DNA from: JAIXWP01 sp965247015
GTDB lineage: Bacteria > Bacteroidota > Bacteroidia > Flavobacteriales_D > Sanyastnellaceae
Direction: 5' to 3'
Assembly: GCA_965247015.1 (NCBI GenBank)
Contig: CBDFGG010000004.1
Coordinates: 1 to 64,000, forward strand
Length of the DNA: 64,000 nucleotides
The position numbers were made by a program, and so were the translations under genes. The notes below the pieces were generated by a model, which made no database searches, had not been told where the DNA came from, and was given only the letters and a program-made list of their open reading frames with translations. Positions 1 through 9,597 of this stretch are shown in pieces. Each line of letters begins with the position of its first letter. Within the stretch, counting starts at the first letter, position 1.

Positions 1-27
1 TTGATTGTTTGAACCATCACGCTTGTG

Positions 28-1494
28 TTACCACAATTGTCTACACGCTGTGTAAGTACGAGTGATAACATAGTTACATCCTTCTGTCATCGACTCTTCC
101 ATTGTCACTGCAACGTTGTCGTCACAGTTGTCAGATGCAGTTACTACTGCAGCTGCTGGAACCATGTCACACTCTACTGTCATGTTTGACAACATCGTGT
201 CGAACATTGGATCTGTTGTGTCTTGGAAATGGAACGTCAACGTACGAACTGATGTGTTACCACAATCGTCTGTTGCTGTCCATGTGTATACTGTTGTATA
301 GCTGTTTTCGCAAACACCAGGGAAGTCTTGTGAAGAGAACACAAGTTCTACGTTCTCGTCACAGTTGTCTTCTACTGTTGGTGCGATGATGCTTGGCTGA
401 ACATTGCACTCTAGTGTTGTCTCAGAATCTTGTCCTGAAATCACTGGTGCTGTTGTATCGATTACTGTAATAGTCTGTGATGCTGTCGCAAAGTTGCCAC
501 ATACATCTGTTGCAGTCCATGTGCGGATGATCTGGTATTGACAATCAATAACTGGCAACGCAACGTCATTCACAGTTACCTCAACCGCAGAACATACATC
601 CGTTGCAGTTACCATTGCTGGTGCTGGGATAGATGAACACTCTACTGTTACGTTCGCTGGAATCACACCGAAGCTTGGTGCTGTTGTATCAACCACGTGA
701 ATCACTTGTGTGAAGCTGTAGCTGTTACCACAGTTGTCTACTGCTGTCCATACTTTCTCAACATCATAACCACAGTCAGTGATGTTGTTCTCGCCGCTGA
801 TCGCAAGGATCGTCAACTCATCATCACATACATCACCAAATACTGGAGCCTCTGTTGGAAGTGGGTTACCACATTCTACAGTTACTTCTGCTGCTGGAGA
901 TGATACAATGTAAGGAGCAGTTGTATCAACTACTGTGATTGTTTGAGATACAGAAGTATCATTTCCACAATCATCTGTTGCTGTCCAAGTGCGAGTAGTT
1001 GCATAACCACAAGCCAATGGAGCGCTAGTTGTTTCAAATGTAACTGTCAATTCAAGATCACAATTATCAGAGAAGATTGGTGCAGTAAATACTACATCCT
1101 CTCCGCACTCAATTGTCAAGTTCTCAGCTGAGAAGTCAACAGATGGGTTAGTGTAATCTGTAACTGTGATAGTTTGAGTAGCAGTTGTATTGTTTCCACA
1201 ATAGTCATCTACAGACCATGTGCGTACAATCAAGTATCCACAGTTTTGAGCAATTGAATCTTGTGAGAACACAATTTCCAATTCTTCAGAACAGTTGTCA
1301 GTTGCAGTTACCATTGCTGGTGCTGGAACTTCGCCACACTGAACTGTGATATTTGCTGGTACGTTTTCCAATTCTGGATTAGTTGTATCAACAACCATCA
1401 AGATTTGAGTTGCTTCAGCAACGTTTCCACAAAGGTCAGTTGCAGTGTAAGGTACGATAGATATAGTACGTGCAGTATCCGCTCGTAATTTCAT
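28..1494 (-). pseudogene. Frameshifted downstream fragment of the giant HYR-repeat protein
   Basis: This fragment carries modules 14 (end) to 20 of the same giant protein: six full ~78-residue four-Cys HYR-like modules, each ending in CGNxxxxxQTITVxDTTxP, plus part of a seventh. The apparent N-terminus (MKLRADTARTISIVP) is out-of-frame nonsense before the real signature YTATDLCGN appears. The reading ends in an artificial stop at 28. There, 7 nt (GCGTGTA) occupy the space of 6 between YT and DNCGNTSVMVQTI, so the coding sequence evidently continues past the left edge in another frame. Function is as for the main fragment. Confidence 0.75.
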
Positions 1495-1636
1495 CTTCTA
1501 CAGTTACTGTTACTAGACCGCCACAGTTGTCAGTAGCAGAAACAAGCTCTGCACCTGGTACGTTAGTACATTCTACTGTAACGTTAGCTGGAACGTTTAC
1601 AAAAGTTGGAGGAGTATTATCAATTACTGTAATCAC
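1436..1636 (-). pseudogene. Frameshifted middle fragment of the giant HYR-repeat protein
   Basis: This fragment continues the module series of the upstream 2138-residue segment in another frame: MITVIDNTPPTFVNVPANVT, then ATDNC, then YCTYYIYRT. It holds the end of module 13 and nearly all of module 14. Upstream the join is at ~1705, where CCTTTATACT should read CCTTATACT to give the module signature CPYTITRTWTATD. Downstream the join is at ~1450-1460, where CGTACCTTACACT has one base too many. No independent start or product is likely. It is either a true frameshift in the gene or, more probably, a sequencing or assembly error in repeated DNA. Confidence 0.75.
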
Positions 1637-1667
1637 TTGAGTCGCTGTGCTTGAGTTTCCACAAACA

Positions 1668-4600
1668 TCAGTTGCAGTCCAAGTGCGAGTAATAGTATAA
1701 AGGACATCCTTCAGAAATAACTTCTTCCATTGTTACTGTAGCAGATGAACAAACATCTGTAGCAGTCACATTAGCAGGAGCTGGAATGTTATTACAAGTA
1801 ACCGTTGTATTAGCAGGTACACCTACCAATGTTGGGTCTTGATTATCGATAACATGAATAGTTTGAACAAATGATGCAGTGTTACCACAATCATCTGTAG
1901 CAGTCCATGTACGAATGATATCATATCCACAAGCTGTTTGATTTGCTTGTTGGAATGTGTAGTTTACATAAACTTGAGTATCACAAGCGTCAGCAAATAC
2001 CGGAGCAATTACTGGAACCACATCTAGACAACCTACTGTCAATTCAACCGCTGGAGTTGAAGTCGTGAAAGGTGCTGTAGTGTCAACCACTGTAATTACT
2101 TGAGTATGCATTGCCATGTTACCGCAATCATCTGTTGCGATCCACATGCGAGTGATAGTGTAAGGACAACCTGTTCCTACCATCTCGAAGAAGTCAACTG
2201 TAACATCCATGTCACAAACATCACCAGCAGTTACAGAAGGAATTGCAGGTACTTGACCGCATTCTACAGTAACGTTTGCAGGAGCGTTGTTAAAATATGG
2301 ATTGGTGTTATCAGTAACGCTAATGATTTGAGTTGCTTGTGCTGTGTTTCCGCAATCATCAGAAACAGTCCATACACGCACCACATTGTAAGTACAGTTG
2401 TTCACAGGAACAATTGACTCGTTTAGTGTAGCAAGAATTGGAGTCTCAGAACAATTGTCAATTCCATAGATCATTGGAGCTACTGGAATAGAAGAACAAT
2501 CAGCTGAAGTATTCGCTGGAACGTCACCCAACTGAGGCGCTACGTTGTCAATAACGGTAAGTACTTGCGTACCTACTGCCATGTTACCACAAGCGTCAGT
2601 CGCTGTCCAACGACGAATAATATTATAAGTACAATTTAATGTTCCCGGTACACCTGGTACAATTTCTTCAGTGAATACTGGAGTCAAAGAACCTGAGCAT
2701 AGATCCTGAGCAACAACTGAAGTTGATGCGCTTGGAATATTATCGCAAGAAACGATAGCATCAGCTGGAACGTTTGATACAACTGGATTAGTAGTATCAA
2801 CTACTGTAATAGTTTGTGACTTCACATCTTGATTTCCGCAATCATCTGTTGCAGTCCAAGTGCGAGTAATTACATATCCACAAGTCAAGTTTTGAACGGT
2901 CTCGTTGAATGTAACAGTCACTTGATCATCGCAAATGTCTTGAGCATAAACGTTAGTTGGAACCGCAGGAACTGCAGTACATTCAACAGTTACATCAGCT
3001 GGAACATTTACCAATGTTGGGTCAGTCTCATCAACTACGAATACAACTTGAGTTGCTGTTTCGCTATTACCACAATCATCTGTAGCAACCCATGTGCGGA
3101 TGATCTTATAAGAACAACCGAAAGGAACCTCTTGAGCAGAATAAACAACTTCTAATTCAGTGTCGCAAACGTCACCGAAAGTTGCTGCATCATAAGGTAT
3201 CTCTTGAGTGCAAGAGTAAGTTACATCTTGTGGCTCATATGTTACGAATGGCTTCGTAGTATCTACGAATGTGATAGTTTGTGAAGCAACAGTTGTGTTT
3301 CCACAATCGTCAACTGCAGTCCATGTTCTGATGAACAGGTAACCACATTCTAATTCTACTGTTTCAGCAACCATATCAACGAATACATCTTCGTCACAGT
3401 TATCAGAAGCAGTTACAAAAATATCTTCAACCTCATCGCCACATTCCAATGAAGTGTTCGCTGGAATGTTATCGAATGTCGGATCTTCAGTATCTGAAAG
3501 GTAGAAAGTACGTGAAGCTACCGCTTGATTGCCACAGTCGTCTGTCGCTGTCCAAGTGATGATTCTTGTTCTTTCACAACCATTACCTTGATCGTTTACA
3601 GTAAATAATACTGTTGGATTTGCAGTACAGTTATCTTCAGCATCTACATAATAGTTAGCTGGATCTGGAAGTTGACCACAAAGTACTGTTCCGTTTTCTG
3701 GAAGATTTACAAATGTTGGCTCTTCATCATCATGCGTAGACAATGTGCGAACTGCTGTAGTCATATTACCACAGTCATCAGTAGCTACAAAAGTGTAAGT
3801 ACGAGTGCGGTCACAACCTTCACCGTTATCAACAAACGTTGTAATTACGATTACTGCATCGTCACAGTTATCAGATGCTGTTACTGCAAGTTCTTCACCT
3901 GTTGGCAACTCATCACAAACAACTGTTCCATTAGCTGGAAGGTTATCAAATGTTGGAGCCTCAGTATCACCTGCTACAGAAACAACTTGAGTTACGCTTG
4001 TAGCATTTCCACAATCGTCTGTTGCTGTCCAAGTACGAGTAATTTGGTATTGATCGTTACAATCAACAGTTGGGTTTTGATCTTCACAACCTGAAAGTGC
4101 AAAGTTGAAGTCACCCTGGTCACAGATATAGTTTCCATTAGCTGTACCTTGAATCAAAATCCAAGCTGAGAAACCAGGACCGTAGCTTTGTAAGCTTGCG
4201 TTCTCACCATACTGACCACCGAAGCGGTAATCTGCTGGGAAGTGAGTGATCTGAAGATTAACTCCAGCCAATGATCCTTCTCCAACAAGATTGTTAGTTT
4301 TAGTAGGATCCAATTCATAATATTCCCAATCAAGATATTCGTCACCAATAGTGATGGTATTACCCATATCTACTTTTGGTTCACGGAAACCACTTGGAGT
4401 ATTGCTATTAGGAATAGCGCTCCATGCAGCATAATCTCTCTTATAACGGTACCATGCAGTGTAAACCAATCTCTTGTTGCTGTGAGAAGCACTCTGAACA
4501 AGACCTGTTACTTTCAATGTACCATCATCAAATCTTTCAAATGTACCAGTACCAACTGACACGAAGTTGTTGCTAGTCACGCCCAATGCACTCTTCACAG

Positions 4601-7600
4601 GGTTAGATACCCAAAGTGTGTGACCAGCGTTTGTATCATCAATGAAACAAATATCTGCTTCATTTGAATCAACACCAGAAATAGTCTCAGTCAAAGTAAC
4701 TGTTACATCTTCATCACAATTATCAGATGCAGTCAATGATTCCGCAGATGGAATATCATTCTGACACTGAACGGTGATATCTTCTACTTCTTGATCAAAT
4801 GTTGGAGCTGTGTTGTCATCCACACTGAATGTACGAGTTGCAGTAACTGTGTTACCACAATCATCTGTAGCTGTCCAAGTAAATGTGCGAACAACATCAC
4901 AAGTAGAAGCGTTGCCGCTATCCACAAATGTAACTTGCACAGACACACTGTTATCACAGTTGTCAGTTGCTGTTACGTTGAAGTTGTTTGGAGTTGGAAG
5001 TGAACCGCAAACCGCTGTAGCGCTTTGTGGTAATCCATTAAGAACTGGAGCCTCATTATCACCTGTTACAGTGATCAATTGTTGAGCTGTTGCACTGTTG
5101 AAGCAATCATCAGTTGCAGTCCATGTTCTACGGATGATATATGTATCATCACATTCTACTACTGGATTATTGTCTTCACAGTTGTTCAAATCAATATTGA
5201 AGTCACCTGGGTCACACACGTATGTGTTTCCGATATAACCAACAATGTTGATCCATGCTGAGAAGCCATAACCTGTGCTCTGTAAGCTAGCCTTATCACC
5301 TAGCTGACCAGCGAAGCTGTAATCAGTTGGATAATGTTGAACTGTAAGAGTAACACCGTTTAAGCTATTAAGACCTACAAGTGTATTTGTCTTGGTTGGA
5401 TCTAATTCGAAATAAGACCAATCCAAATATTCGTCGGTGATAGTAACTGTTGTTCCAGCATCAAGCTTCTCTTCTCTGAATCCACTTGCAGTGCTGCTGC
5501 TTGGGATAGAAGTCCACTCCTCAAAAGTGCGCTTGAAACGGTACCATACAGTGTACTGGAATTTCTTAGTTGAGTATTGAGCGCTCTTAACTGTACCTGT
5601 CAATTTAGCTGTTCCATCAGGATACAACTCGAAAGTACCAACTCCATCAGAAACGAAGTTGTTGTTCGTTAAGCCCAATGCATTTTTAACAGGATTAGAA
5701 ACCCAAAGTGTGTGATCATTTGCGTCAGAAATCTGACAGATTTGAACTGGAACACCATTAATAATAGTATCCTGTACAAAAGTGATCGTTGGATTGTTAC
5801 CTGAGTTATCTGTTGCAGTTGGATTTGTTACTGCAGGAATTGCAGAAGCACACTGAACAGAAACGTTTGCTGGAACATTAGAGAACACTGGTGGAACAGT
5901 TTCGCAACAAGTTCCATAAATGAAATCTAAAAGAATATTTCCAACGCAAACGTCTTGAACTTGACCTTGCTCCAATCCGAAAGAACGGAAGTTCAAGTCA
6001 AGTGTATTTTGACCACCATAGTTGTAACCAACTGCAGCTGCATCAAAATAGAAAGTCTTCACACGGGTTCCGCTTGGTTCGCAAACGTTACATGTGTAAG
6101 GAATTTCAGTTGGGTTGAAGTAACCAATCACTACTCCATTCAATTCGATTGGATAGTTATAGTTTACTTGATCAACGTTATATGAGTTTTGGCTAAGATC
6201 AAAATCAGCAGCCGCAACATTAAATGTAATAGTCAAACCAGTTAAACACTGATTTGGATTACAGTTAGGATCTGTGTAAGATACTACGTCTTTGTTACCG
6301 TTGATGTAAGCTGAAGTGATAGAGGAAGTGAAACTCTCAGAACAGATCTGACAAGAGTTAGCATTATCCCAAATATCCAATTCAATTCCATCGCAACAGT
6401 TTTCAAGATAAATAGTAACGTCGTTTGACTCTCCATCCCAAGTAGTACAACCTGAGCGACGAGCACAACGACGGAATGTAGTGTTTTGAGTTAAAACACC
6501 TGGATCATACGTTTCACCATTTGCTCCAACTACCTCTTGGAATACCCAGTTGGTAGAAGCGTTCTTGTACAACCACATATATTGTAGTGTACCTGTTCCA
6601 CCTGTTGGCGCAGTATAGCTTTGAATAACAGCTGGGTCAAAGTTTGGACCGCAACCTGTTTGGTCGCAGCAGATGCTACCACCATTATCTACATTATCAC
6701 AGCAATTGTTTACAGTGATAGTGATGTCATTTGATTCACCATCCCATGAAGTACAACCAGCACGACGAGCACAACGACGGAAAGTTGTTGTTTCTGTCAA
6801 AGCACCTGGATCGTAGCTCGCAGAAGATGCGTTTGGAATAGTCCAAAGAGCCCATCCAGTAGATGCACTCTTATATAACCACATATATTCAATGGTACCA
6901 CTTCCACCTGATGGAAGAGTTACGTTATTAATAGTAGCAGGATCAAATGGAGTACAACCTGTCTGGTTCGAACCAATAGTTCCACCATTTGTAAGGTTGC
7001 TGCAAGTAGCAGCGCAGTTGATCAAGTTACCATTGAAATCACCATTTCCACATGAAGTTCCGTTATAAACGAACCATGATGAAATGCCGAAGTCTCCATC
7101 TTGAGCGTTTGCACCTTGCCCAAGTTGAAGACCGTATTGAAAATTAGAAGCAGATTGATTGAAAACACACTCGTTTGGATTACAAGGATTCAAAGAACCA
7201 CTCGATACCTGAGGGAAGATGTTTAGAAGCGTCGTATTCAGTGAACCTAGACCAATGATCTGATTTGTTTTTGTCAAATCAAAATCATAAAACATCCAAG
7301 TTGACTCATCTCCCAAGTTTGGACTGTGCGCAATGTTTCCTTGCGATGTCCAGCTTGAAAAATCTGACTCGTTGTTAAACCAAATGCTAACAAGCATCTT
7401 TTTGTTAGTATCACTGATTTTCTCAAGGATACCTGTCATGTATGCTTTACCGTTAGAATATCGAATAATCTTCAAACCGGTAGAACCGCTCGCGCGATAG
7501 TCAGTACCAAAGTTTGGGATCCACAAAATTCTACCAGTATTCGATTCGAAACCTACCATATCACATGTAGATGAAACTGAAGCAGGAGCCGCAGCTTGCA

Positions 7601-8084
7601 ATGTGATGATCGCATCAATTTCGAAATCGGCTGGATAAGCAGATGTCTTGGTAATCTGAATGTAGTTAGCCTGCACCATAGAAGTGTAGGTCATTGTTAC
7701 ATAGTCAGTGCTACCACTTTCTACTAATGAGGTGTTTTCTGTCCAGCTACCACCAGTTGAACTTTCCTTAACGACAGGACGAGCGTTACCGGTTTCACCA
7801 GCACGCTTTTTCCAACGTATATAATAAGGTGTTCCACTAGGAATAGTTGCGTCTAACTGTAACGTTAGAACATCACCATTTTCATAGAGTTGTGCTCCAT
7901 TGCCATCAGGACCATTAAGCGCAGCGTCCGCTGAAGTAATGCCGCTTTGAGACGACACAGTACTAGCGAAGTTTTGAGCTTCTGATACGATAACCGTAAA
8001 ACACAAGGAAATAAGAAGCGTAATTGACTTCAAAAAACGACGCGTTTTCGAAGTATTACCCCAGGAGACGTAGAGGTTTCCCAT
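1668..8084 (-). CDS. Giant secreted HYR/Ig-like repeat protein, N-terminal 2138 residues
   Basis: This is a very large extracellular protein of unknown role, probably an adhesin or surface-layer type protein. A signal peptide covers residues 1-37 (hydrophobic core ITLLISLCFTVIVS). Residues ~172-356 hold a ~200-residue cysteine-bounded domain. Residues ~360-560 hold two tandem ~100-residue Ig-like repeats that share TFRRCARR and NGG motifs. Residues ~570-730 hold another Cys-rich domain. From ~730 onward come ~13 HYR-like modules of ~78 residues with the pattern NVPANVTVEC, TATDNC, CxYxIxRTWTATDDCGN, TQxITVVDTTAP. Modules 1 and 3 each carry a copy of the ~200-residue domain. The frame breaks near 1705 (one extra T) and continues in 1436-1636 and 28-1494. 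A TATATTTG box at 8155-8162 (minus) with TTG 19 nt upstream supports the start. No C-terminal T9SS or gliding-type sorting domain is visible, because the gene runs out of the window. Confidence 0.85.
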   Translation of the reverse strand: MGNLYVSWGNTSKTRRFLKSITLLISLCFTVIVSEAQNFASTVSSQSGITSADAALNGPDGNGAQLYENGDVLTLQLDATIPSGTPYYIRWKKRAGETGNARPVVKESSTGGSWTENTSLVESGSTDYVTMTYTSMVQANYIQITKTSAYPADFEIDAIITLQAAAPASVSSTCDMVGFESNTGRILWIPNFGTDYRASGSTGLKIIRYSNGKAYMTGILEKISDTNKKMLVSIWFNNESDFSSWTSQGNIAHSPNLGDESTWMFYDFDLTKTNQIIGLGSLNTTLLNIFPQVSSGSLNPCNPNECVFNQSASNFQYGLQLGQGANAQDGDFGISSWFVYNGTSCGNGDFNGNLINCAATCSNLTNGGTIGSNQTGCTPFDPATINNVTLPSGGSGTIEYMWLYKSASTGWALWTIPNASSASYDPGALTETTTFRRCARRAGCTSWDGESNDITITVNNCCDNVDNGGSICCDQTGCGPNFDPAVIQSYTAPTGGTGTLQYMWLYKNASTNWVFQEVVGANGETYDPGVLTQNTTFRRCARRSGCTTWDGESNDVTIYLENCCDGIELDIWDNANSCQICSESFTSSITSAYINGNKDVVSYTDPNCNPNQCLTGLTITFNVAAADFDLSQNSYNVDQVNYNYPIELNGVVIGYFNPTEIPYTCNVCEPSGTRVKTFYFDAAAVGYNYGGQNTLDLNFRSFGLEQGQVQDVCVGNILLDFIYGTCCETVPPVFSNVPANVSVQCASAIPAVTNPTATDNSGNNPTITFVQDTIINGVPVQICQISDANDHTLWVSNPVKNALGLTNNNFVSDGVGTFELYPDGTAKLTGTVKSAQYSTKKFQYTVWYRFKRTFEEWTSIPSSSTASGFREEKLDAGTTVTITDEYLDWSYFELDPTKTNTLVGLNSLNGVTLTVQHYPTDYSFAGQLGDKASLQSTGYGFSAWINIVGYIGNTYVCDPGDFNIDLNNCEDNNPVVECDDTYIIRRTWTATDDCFNSATAQQLITVTGDNEAPVLNGLPQSATAVCGSLPTPNNFNVTATDNCDNSVSVQVTFVDSGNASTCDVVRTFTWTATDDCGNTVTATRTFSVDDNTAPTFDQEVEDITVQCQNDIPSAESLTASDNCDEDVTVTLTETISGVDSNEADICFIDDTNAGHTLWVSNPVKSALGVTSNNFVSVGTGTFERFDDGTLKVTGLVQSASHSNKRLVYTAWYRYKRDYAAWSAIPNSNTPSGFREPKVDMGNTITIGDEYLDWEYYELDPTKTNNLVGEGSLAGVNLQITHFPADYRFGGQYGENASLQSYGPGFSAWILIQGTANGNYICDQGDFNFALSGCEDQNPTVDCNDQYQITRTWTATDDCGNATSVTQVVSVAGDTEAPTFDNLPANGTVVCDELPTGEELAVTASDNCDDAVIVITTFVDNGEGCDRTRTYTFVATDDCGNMTTAVRTLSTHDDEEPTFVNLPENGTVLCGQLPDPANYYVDAEDNCTANPTVLFTVNDQGNGCERTRIITWTATDDCGNQAVASRTFYLSDTEDPTFDNIPANTSLECGDEVEDIFVTASDNCDEDVFVDMVAETVELECGYLFIRTWTAVDDCGNTTVASQTITFVDTTKPFVTYEPQDVTYSCTQEIPYDAATFGDVCDTELEVVYSAQEVPFGCSYKIIRTWVATDDCGNSETATQVVFVVDETDPTLVNVPADVTVECTAVPAVPTNVYAQDICDDQVTVTFNETVQNLTCGYVITRTWTATDDCGNQDVKSQTITVVDTTNPVVSNVPADAIVSCDNIPSASTSVVAQDLCSGSLTPVFTEEIVPGVPGTLNCTYNIIRRWTATDACGNMAVGTQVLTVIDNVAPQLGDVPANTSADCSSIPVAPMIYGIDNCSETPILATLNESIVPVNNCTYNVVRVWTVSDDCGNTAQATQIISVTDNTNPYFNNAPANVTVECGQVPAIPSVTAGDVCDMDVTVDFFEMVGTGCPYTITRMWIATDDCGNMAMHTQVITVVDTTAPFTTSTPAVELTVGCLDVVPVIAPVFADACDTQVYVNYTFQQANQTACGYDIIRTWTATDDCGNTASFVQTIHVIDNQDPTLVGVPANTTVTCNNIPAPANVTATDVCSSATVTMEEVISEGCPLYYYSHLDCN

Positions 8085-8154
8085 CTGCTTAAAGTTTGGT
8101 TTAGTGTTTAAAATGTTAGGTATTAAATAACGCCACTCGTGGACGTTAGATGTG

Positions 8155-8184
8155 CAAATATACCCTAAATACGGATATTAACAA
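8155..8184 (-). promoter_or_regulatory. Promoter of the giant HYR-repeat gene
   Basis: On the minus strand a perfect TATATTTG box (8155-8162) is preceded, 19 nt upstream, by TTG (8182-8184). This is the classic Bacteroidota -33/-7 arrangement. Transcription would start near 8150, leaving a leader of about 65 nt. The leader is AT-rich and shows no clear ribosome binding site. Confidence 0.6.
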
Positions 8185-8310
8185 TCTTTTATCAACATTT
8201 TTTGCCGTTTCGTCGAATAAAAACACAACTTCATCGACAGCTTTCATAATAAAACACTAAAAAACAATAAGTTAAGCCAAAGTCCGTTGACAGGCCCCCA
8301 AACGAAAATT

Positions 8311-8958
8311 TTACATGTGCTTAATAGTGGAAATTGCCTCAGTAGGGTGCTGGTGACCAAACACATAGTTACCCGCGACCAAGGCATCTGCTCCAGCATC
8401 AACCAAAAGTTTCGCATTTTGAGCATTCACCCCGCCATCAACCTCTATCAGACTTTTAGATCCACTTTCATTGATCATTTTCTTTAAAGCTCTTAGTTTT
8501 TTATAAGTCCCCTCGATGAAGGTCTGACCACCGAAACCAGGATTCACACTCATAATCAAAACCAAATCAAGGTCAACAATAATTTCCTCCAGTACACTCA
8601 CTGGTGTATGAGGATTTAGTGCCACCCCTGCCTTCATTCCTTCCTTCTTGATGGCTTGAATCGTACGATGAAGGTGAGTGCATGCTTCATAATGTACAGT
8701 AAGCAAGTCCGCCCCCGCTTGTGCAAACTCCTTTATATATAGGTCTGGGTTTACAATCATCAAATGAACATCCAATGGTTTCTTTGCATGCTTCTTTAAA
8801 GCACTCATCACTGGAAAACCAAAAGATATGTTTGGGACAAAGACTCCATCCATCACATCCACATGGAACCAATCTGCCTCTGAAGCATTGATCATCTCGA
8901 TGTCGCGTTGCAGATTACCAAAATCTGCAGATAAAACTGAAGGGGAAATAAGGTGCAT
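8311..8958 (-). CDS. rpe: Ribulose-phosphate 3-epimerase
   Basis: This cytosolic enzyme interconverts D-ribulose 5-phosphate and D-xylulose 5-phosphate in the pentose phosphate pathway. The (beta/alpha)8-barrel signatures are all present: SPSVLSADFGNL, WFHVDVMDGVFVPN (metal-binding His and catalytic Asp), LDVHLMI, MSVNPGFGGQTF, EVDGGVN (second catalytic Asp) and the phosphate site ALVAGNYVFG. The length of 215 residues is normal. I chose the ATG at 8958 (MHLISPSVL) because a longer frame opening at 9018 adds 20 non-family residues and would start upstream of the likely promoter box (TACTTTTG, 8975-8982, minus). It is divergent from coaE. Confidence 0.95.
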   Translation of the reverse strand: MHLISPSVLSADFGNLQRDIEMINASEADWFHVDVMDGVFVPNISFGFPVMSALKKHAKKPLDVHLMIVNPDLYIKEFAQAGADLLTVHYEACTHLHRTIQAIKKEGMKAGVALNPHTPVSVLEEIIVDLDLVLIMSVNPGFGGQTFIEGTYKKLRALKKMINESGSKSLIEVDGGVNAQNAKLLVDAGADALVAGNYVFGHQHPTEAISTIKHM

Positions 8959-9018
8959 GTGGGAATATTTTGCGCAAAAGTAAGCAGTCCCATGTAAAAG
9001 CTTCTCATCTTTGTTCAA

Positions 9019-9597
9019 ATGATAATCGTAGGACTCACAGGCGGTATTGGCAGTGGAAAATCTACTGTAGCAAAGGTGTTTGAAACACTGAACATCCCTG
9101 TATTCTACTCTGACGATGTTGCAAAAAAAGCTTACTCCGACCCAGAAATTCGAGCAATTATTTCAGAAAAATTTGGTACAGATTTTTTAACGGAAGATAG
9201 TGTCAATAAGGAAAAGATGAGAAACCTGATATTCTCTCAGCCCGAGGCCTTGCAGTTTATCAACCAATTGATTCATCCATGGGTGGCACTTCAATTCAAA
9301 GAATTTAAAAAAGTAAATCATCGTACACCCTATATCATCAAGGAAGCGGCTATACTCATCGAAAGTGGTGGTTATAAAGACTGTGACAAGATAATTTTAA
9401 TCTCAGCACCGGAAGACCAACGGATTGCCCGTGTTGCTTTAAGAGACCATATTTCCGAAGAAAAGGTTCGCGAGCGAATTGCGCTACAAATGACGGATAG
9501 CGAAAAATCGAAATACGCTGATTTCAATTGGAAAAATGACAATCATGAATCCATTCTCAAACAAATTCTATTGTTCGACAATATGATTAAGGGTTAA
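9019..9597 (+). CDS. coaE: Dephospho-CoA kinase
   Basis: CoaE phosphorylates the 3'-hydroxyl of dephospho-CoA using ATP, the last step of coenzyme A synthesis. A P-loop (GLTGGIGSGKST) sits at residues 5-16, followed by the CoA-binding segment around YSDDVAKKAY. Further on are the lid region with IKEAAILIESG and the late ALRDHISEEKVRERIALQM helix typical of the family. At 192 residues it is full length. A CATCTTTG box ends 5 nt before the ATG, so the mRNA may be nearly leaderless. The last 11 bp overlap the convergent gene downstream. Confidence 0.95.
   Translation: MIIVGLTGGIGSGKSTVAKVFETLNIPVFYSDDVAKKAYSDPEIRAIISEKFGTDFLTEDSVNKEKMRNLIFSQPEALQFINQLIHPWVALQFKEFKKVNHRTPYIIKEAAILIESGGYKDCDKIILISAPEDQRIARVALRDHISEEKVRERIALQMTDSEKSKYADFNWKNDNHESILKQILLFDNMIKG

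Larger units (their letters stand above)
1..5895 (-). repeat. Array of ~20 HYR-like four-cysteine modules (~235 bp period)
   Basis: About twenty tandem protein modules of 75-83 residues can be read on the minus strand from 5895 to the left edge. Each has four conserved cysteines: one after the NVPANVTVE strand, one in ATDNC/GDVCD, one before YxIxRTW, and one in DDCGN. This suggests two disulfides per module. Modules 1 and 3 are interrupted by a ~200-residue insert (about 5152-5750 and 4057-4656). Modules 7, 12 and 17 resemble each other more than their neighbours (FGDVCD-type, PAxExTVxC), which hints at amplification in blocks of five. The array is coding, not CRISPR. Confidence 0.85.

Noticed and set aside
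1..1710. Programmed ribosomal frameshifting in the giant gene
   Set aside because: The three break points share no slippery heptamer or downstream structure, all need correction of a single extra base, and 2138 preceding codons have no shift.
2100..3155. Open plus-strand frames of 100-140 codons opposite the HYR array
   Set aside because: They arise from the compositional mirror of the Thr/Asp/Cys-rich repeat, have no family resemblance, and repeat in step with the modules.
1..5895. Regular ~235-bp periodicity that might suggest a CRISPR or tandem DNA satellite
   Set aside because: The repeat is a diverged protein module with conserved cysteines in frame; DNA identity between units is too low and the unit too long for CRISPR.
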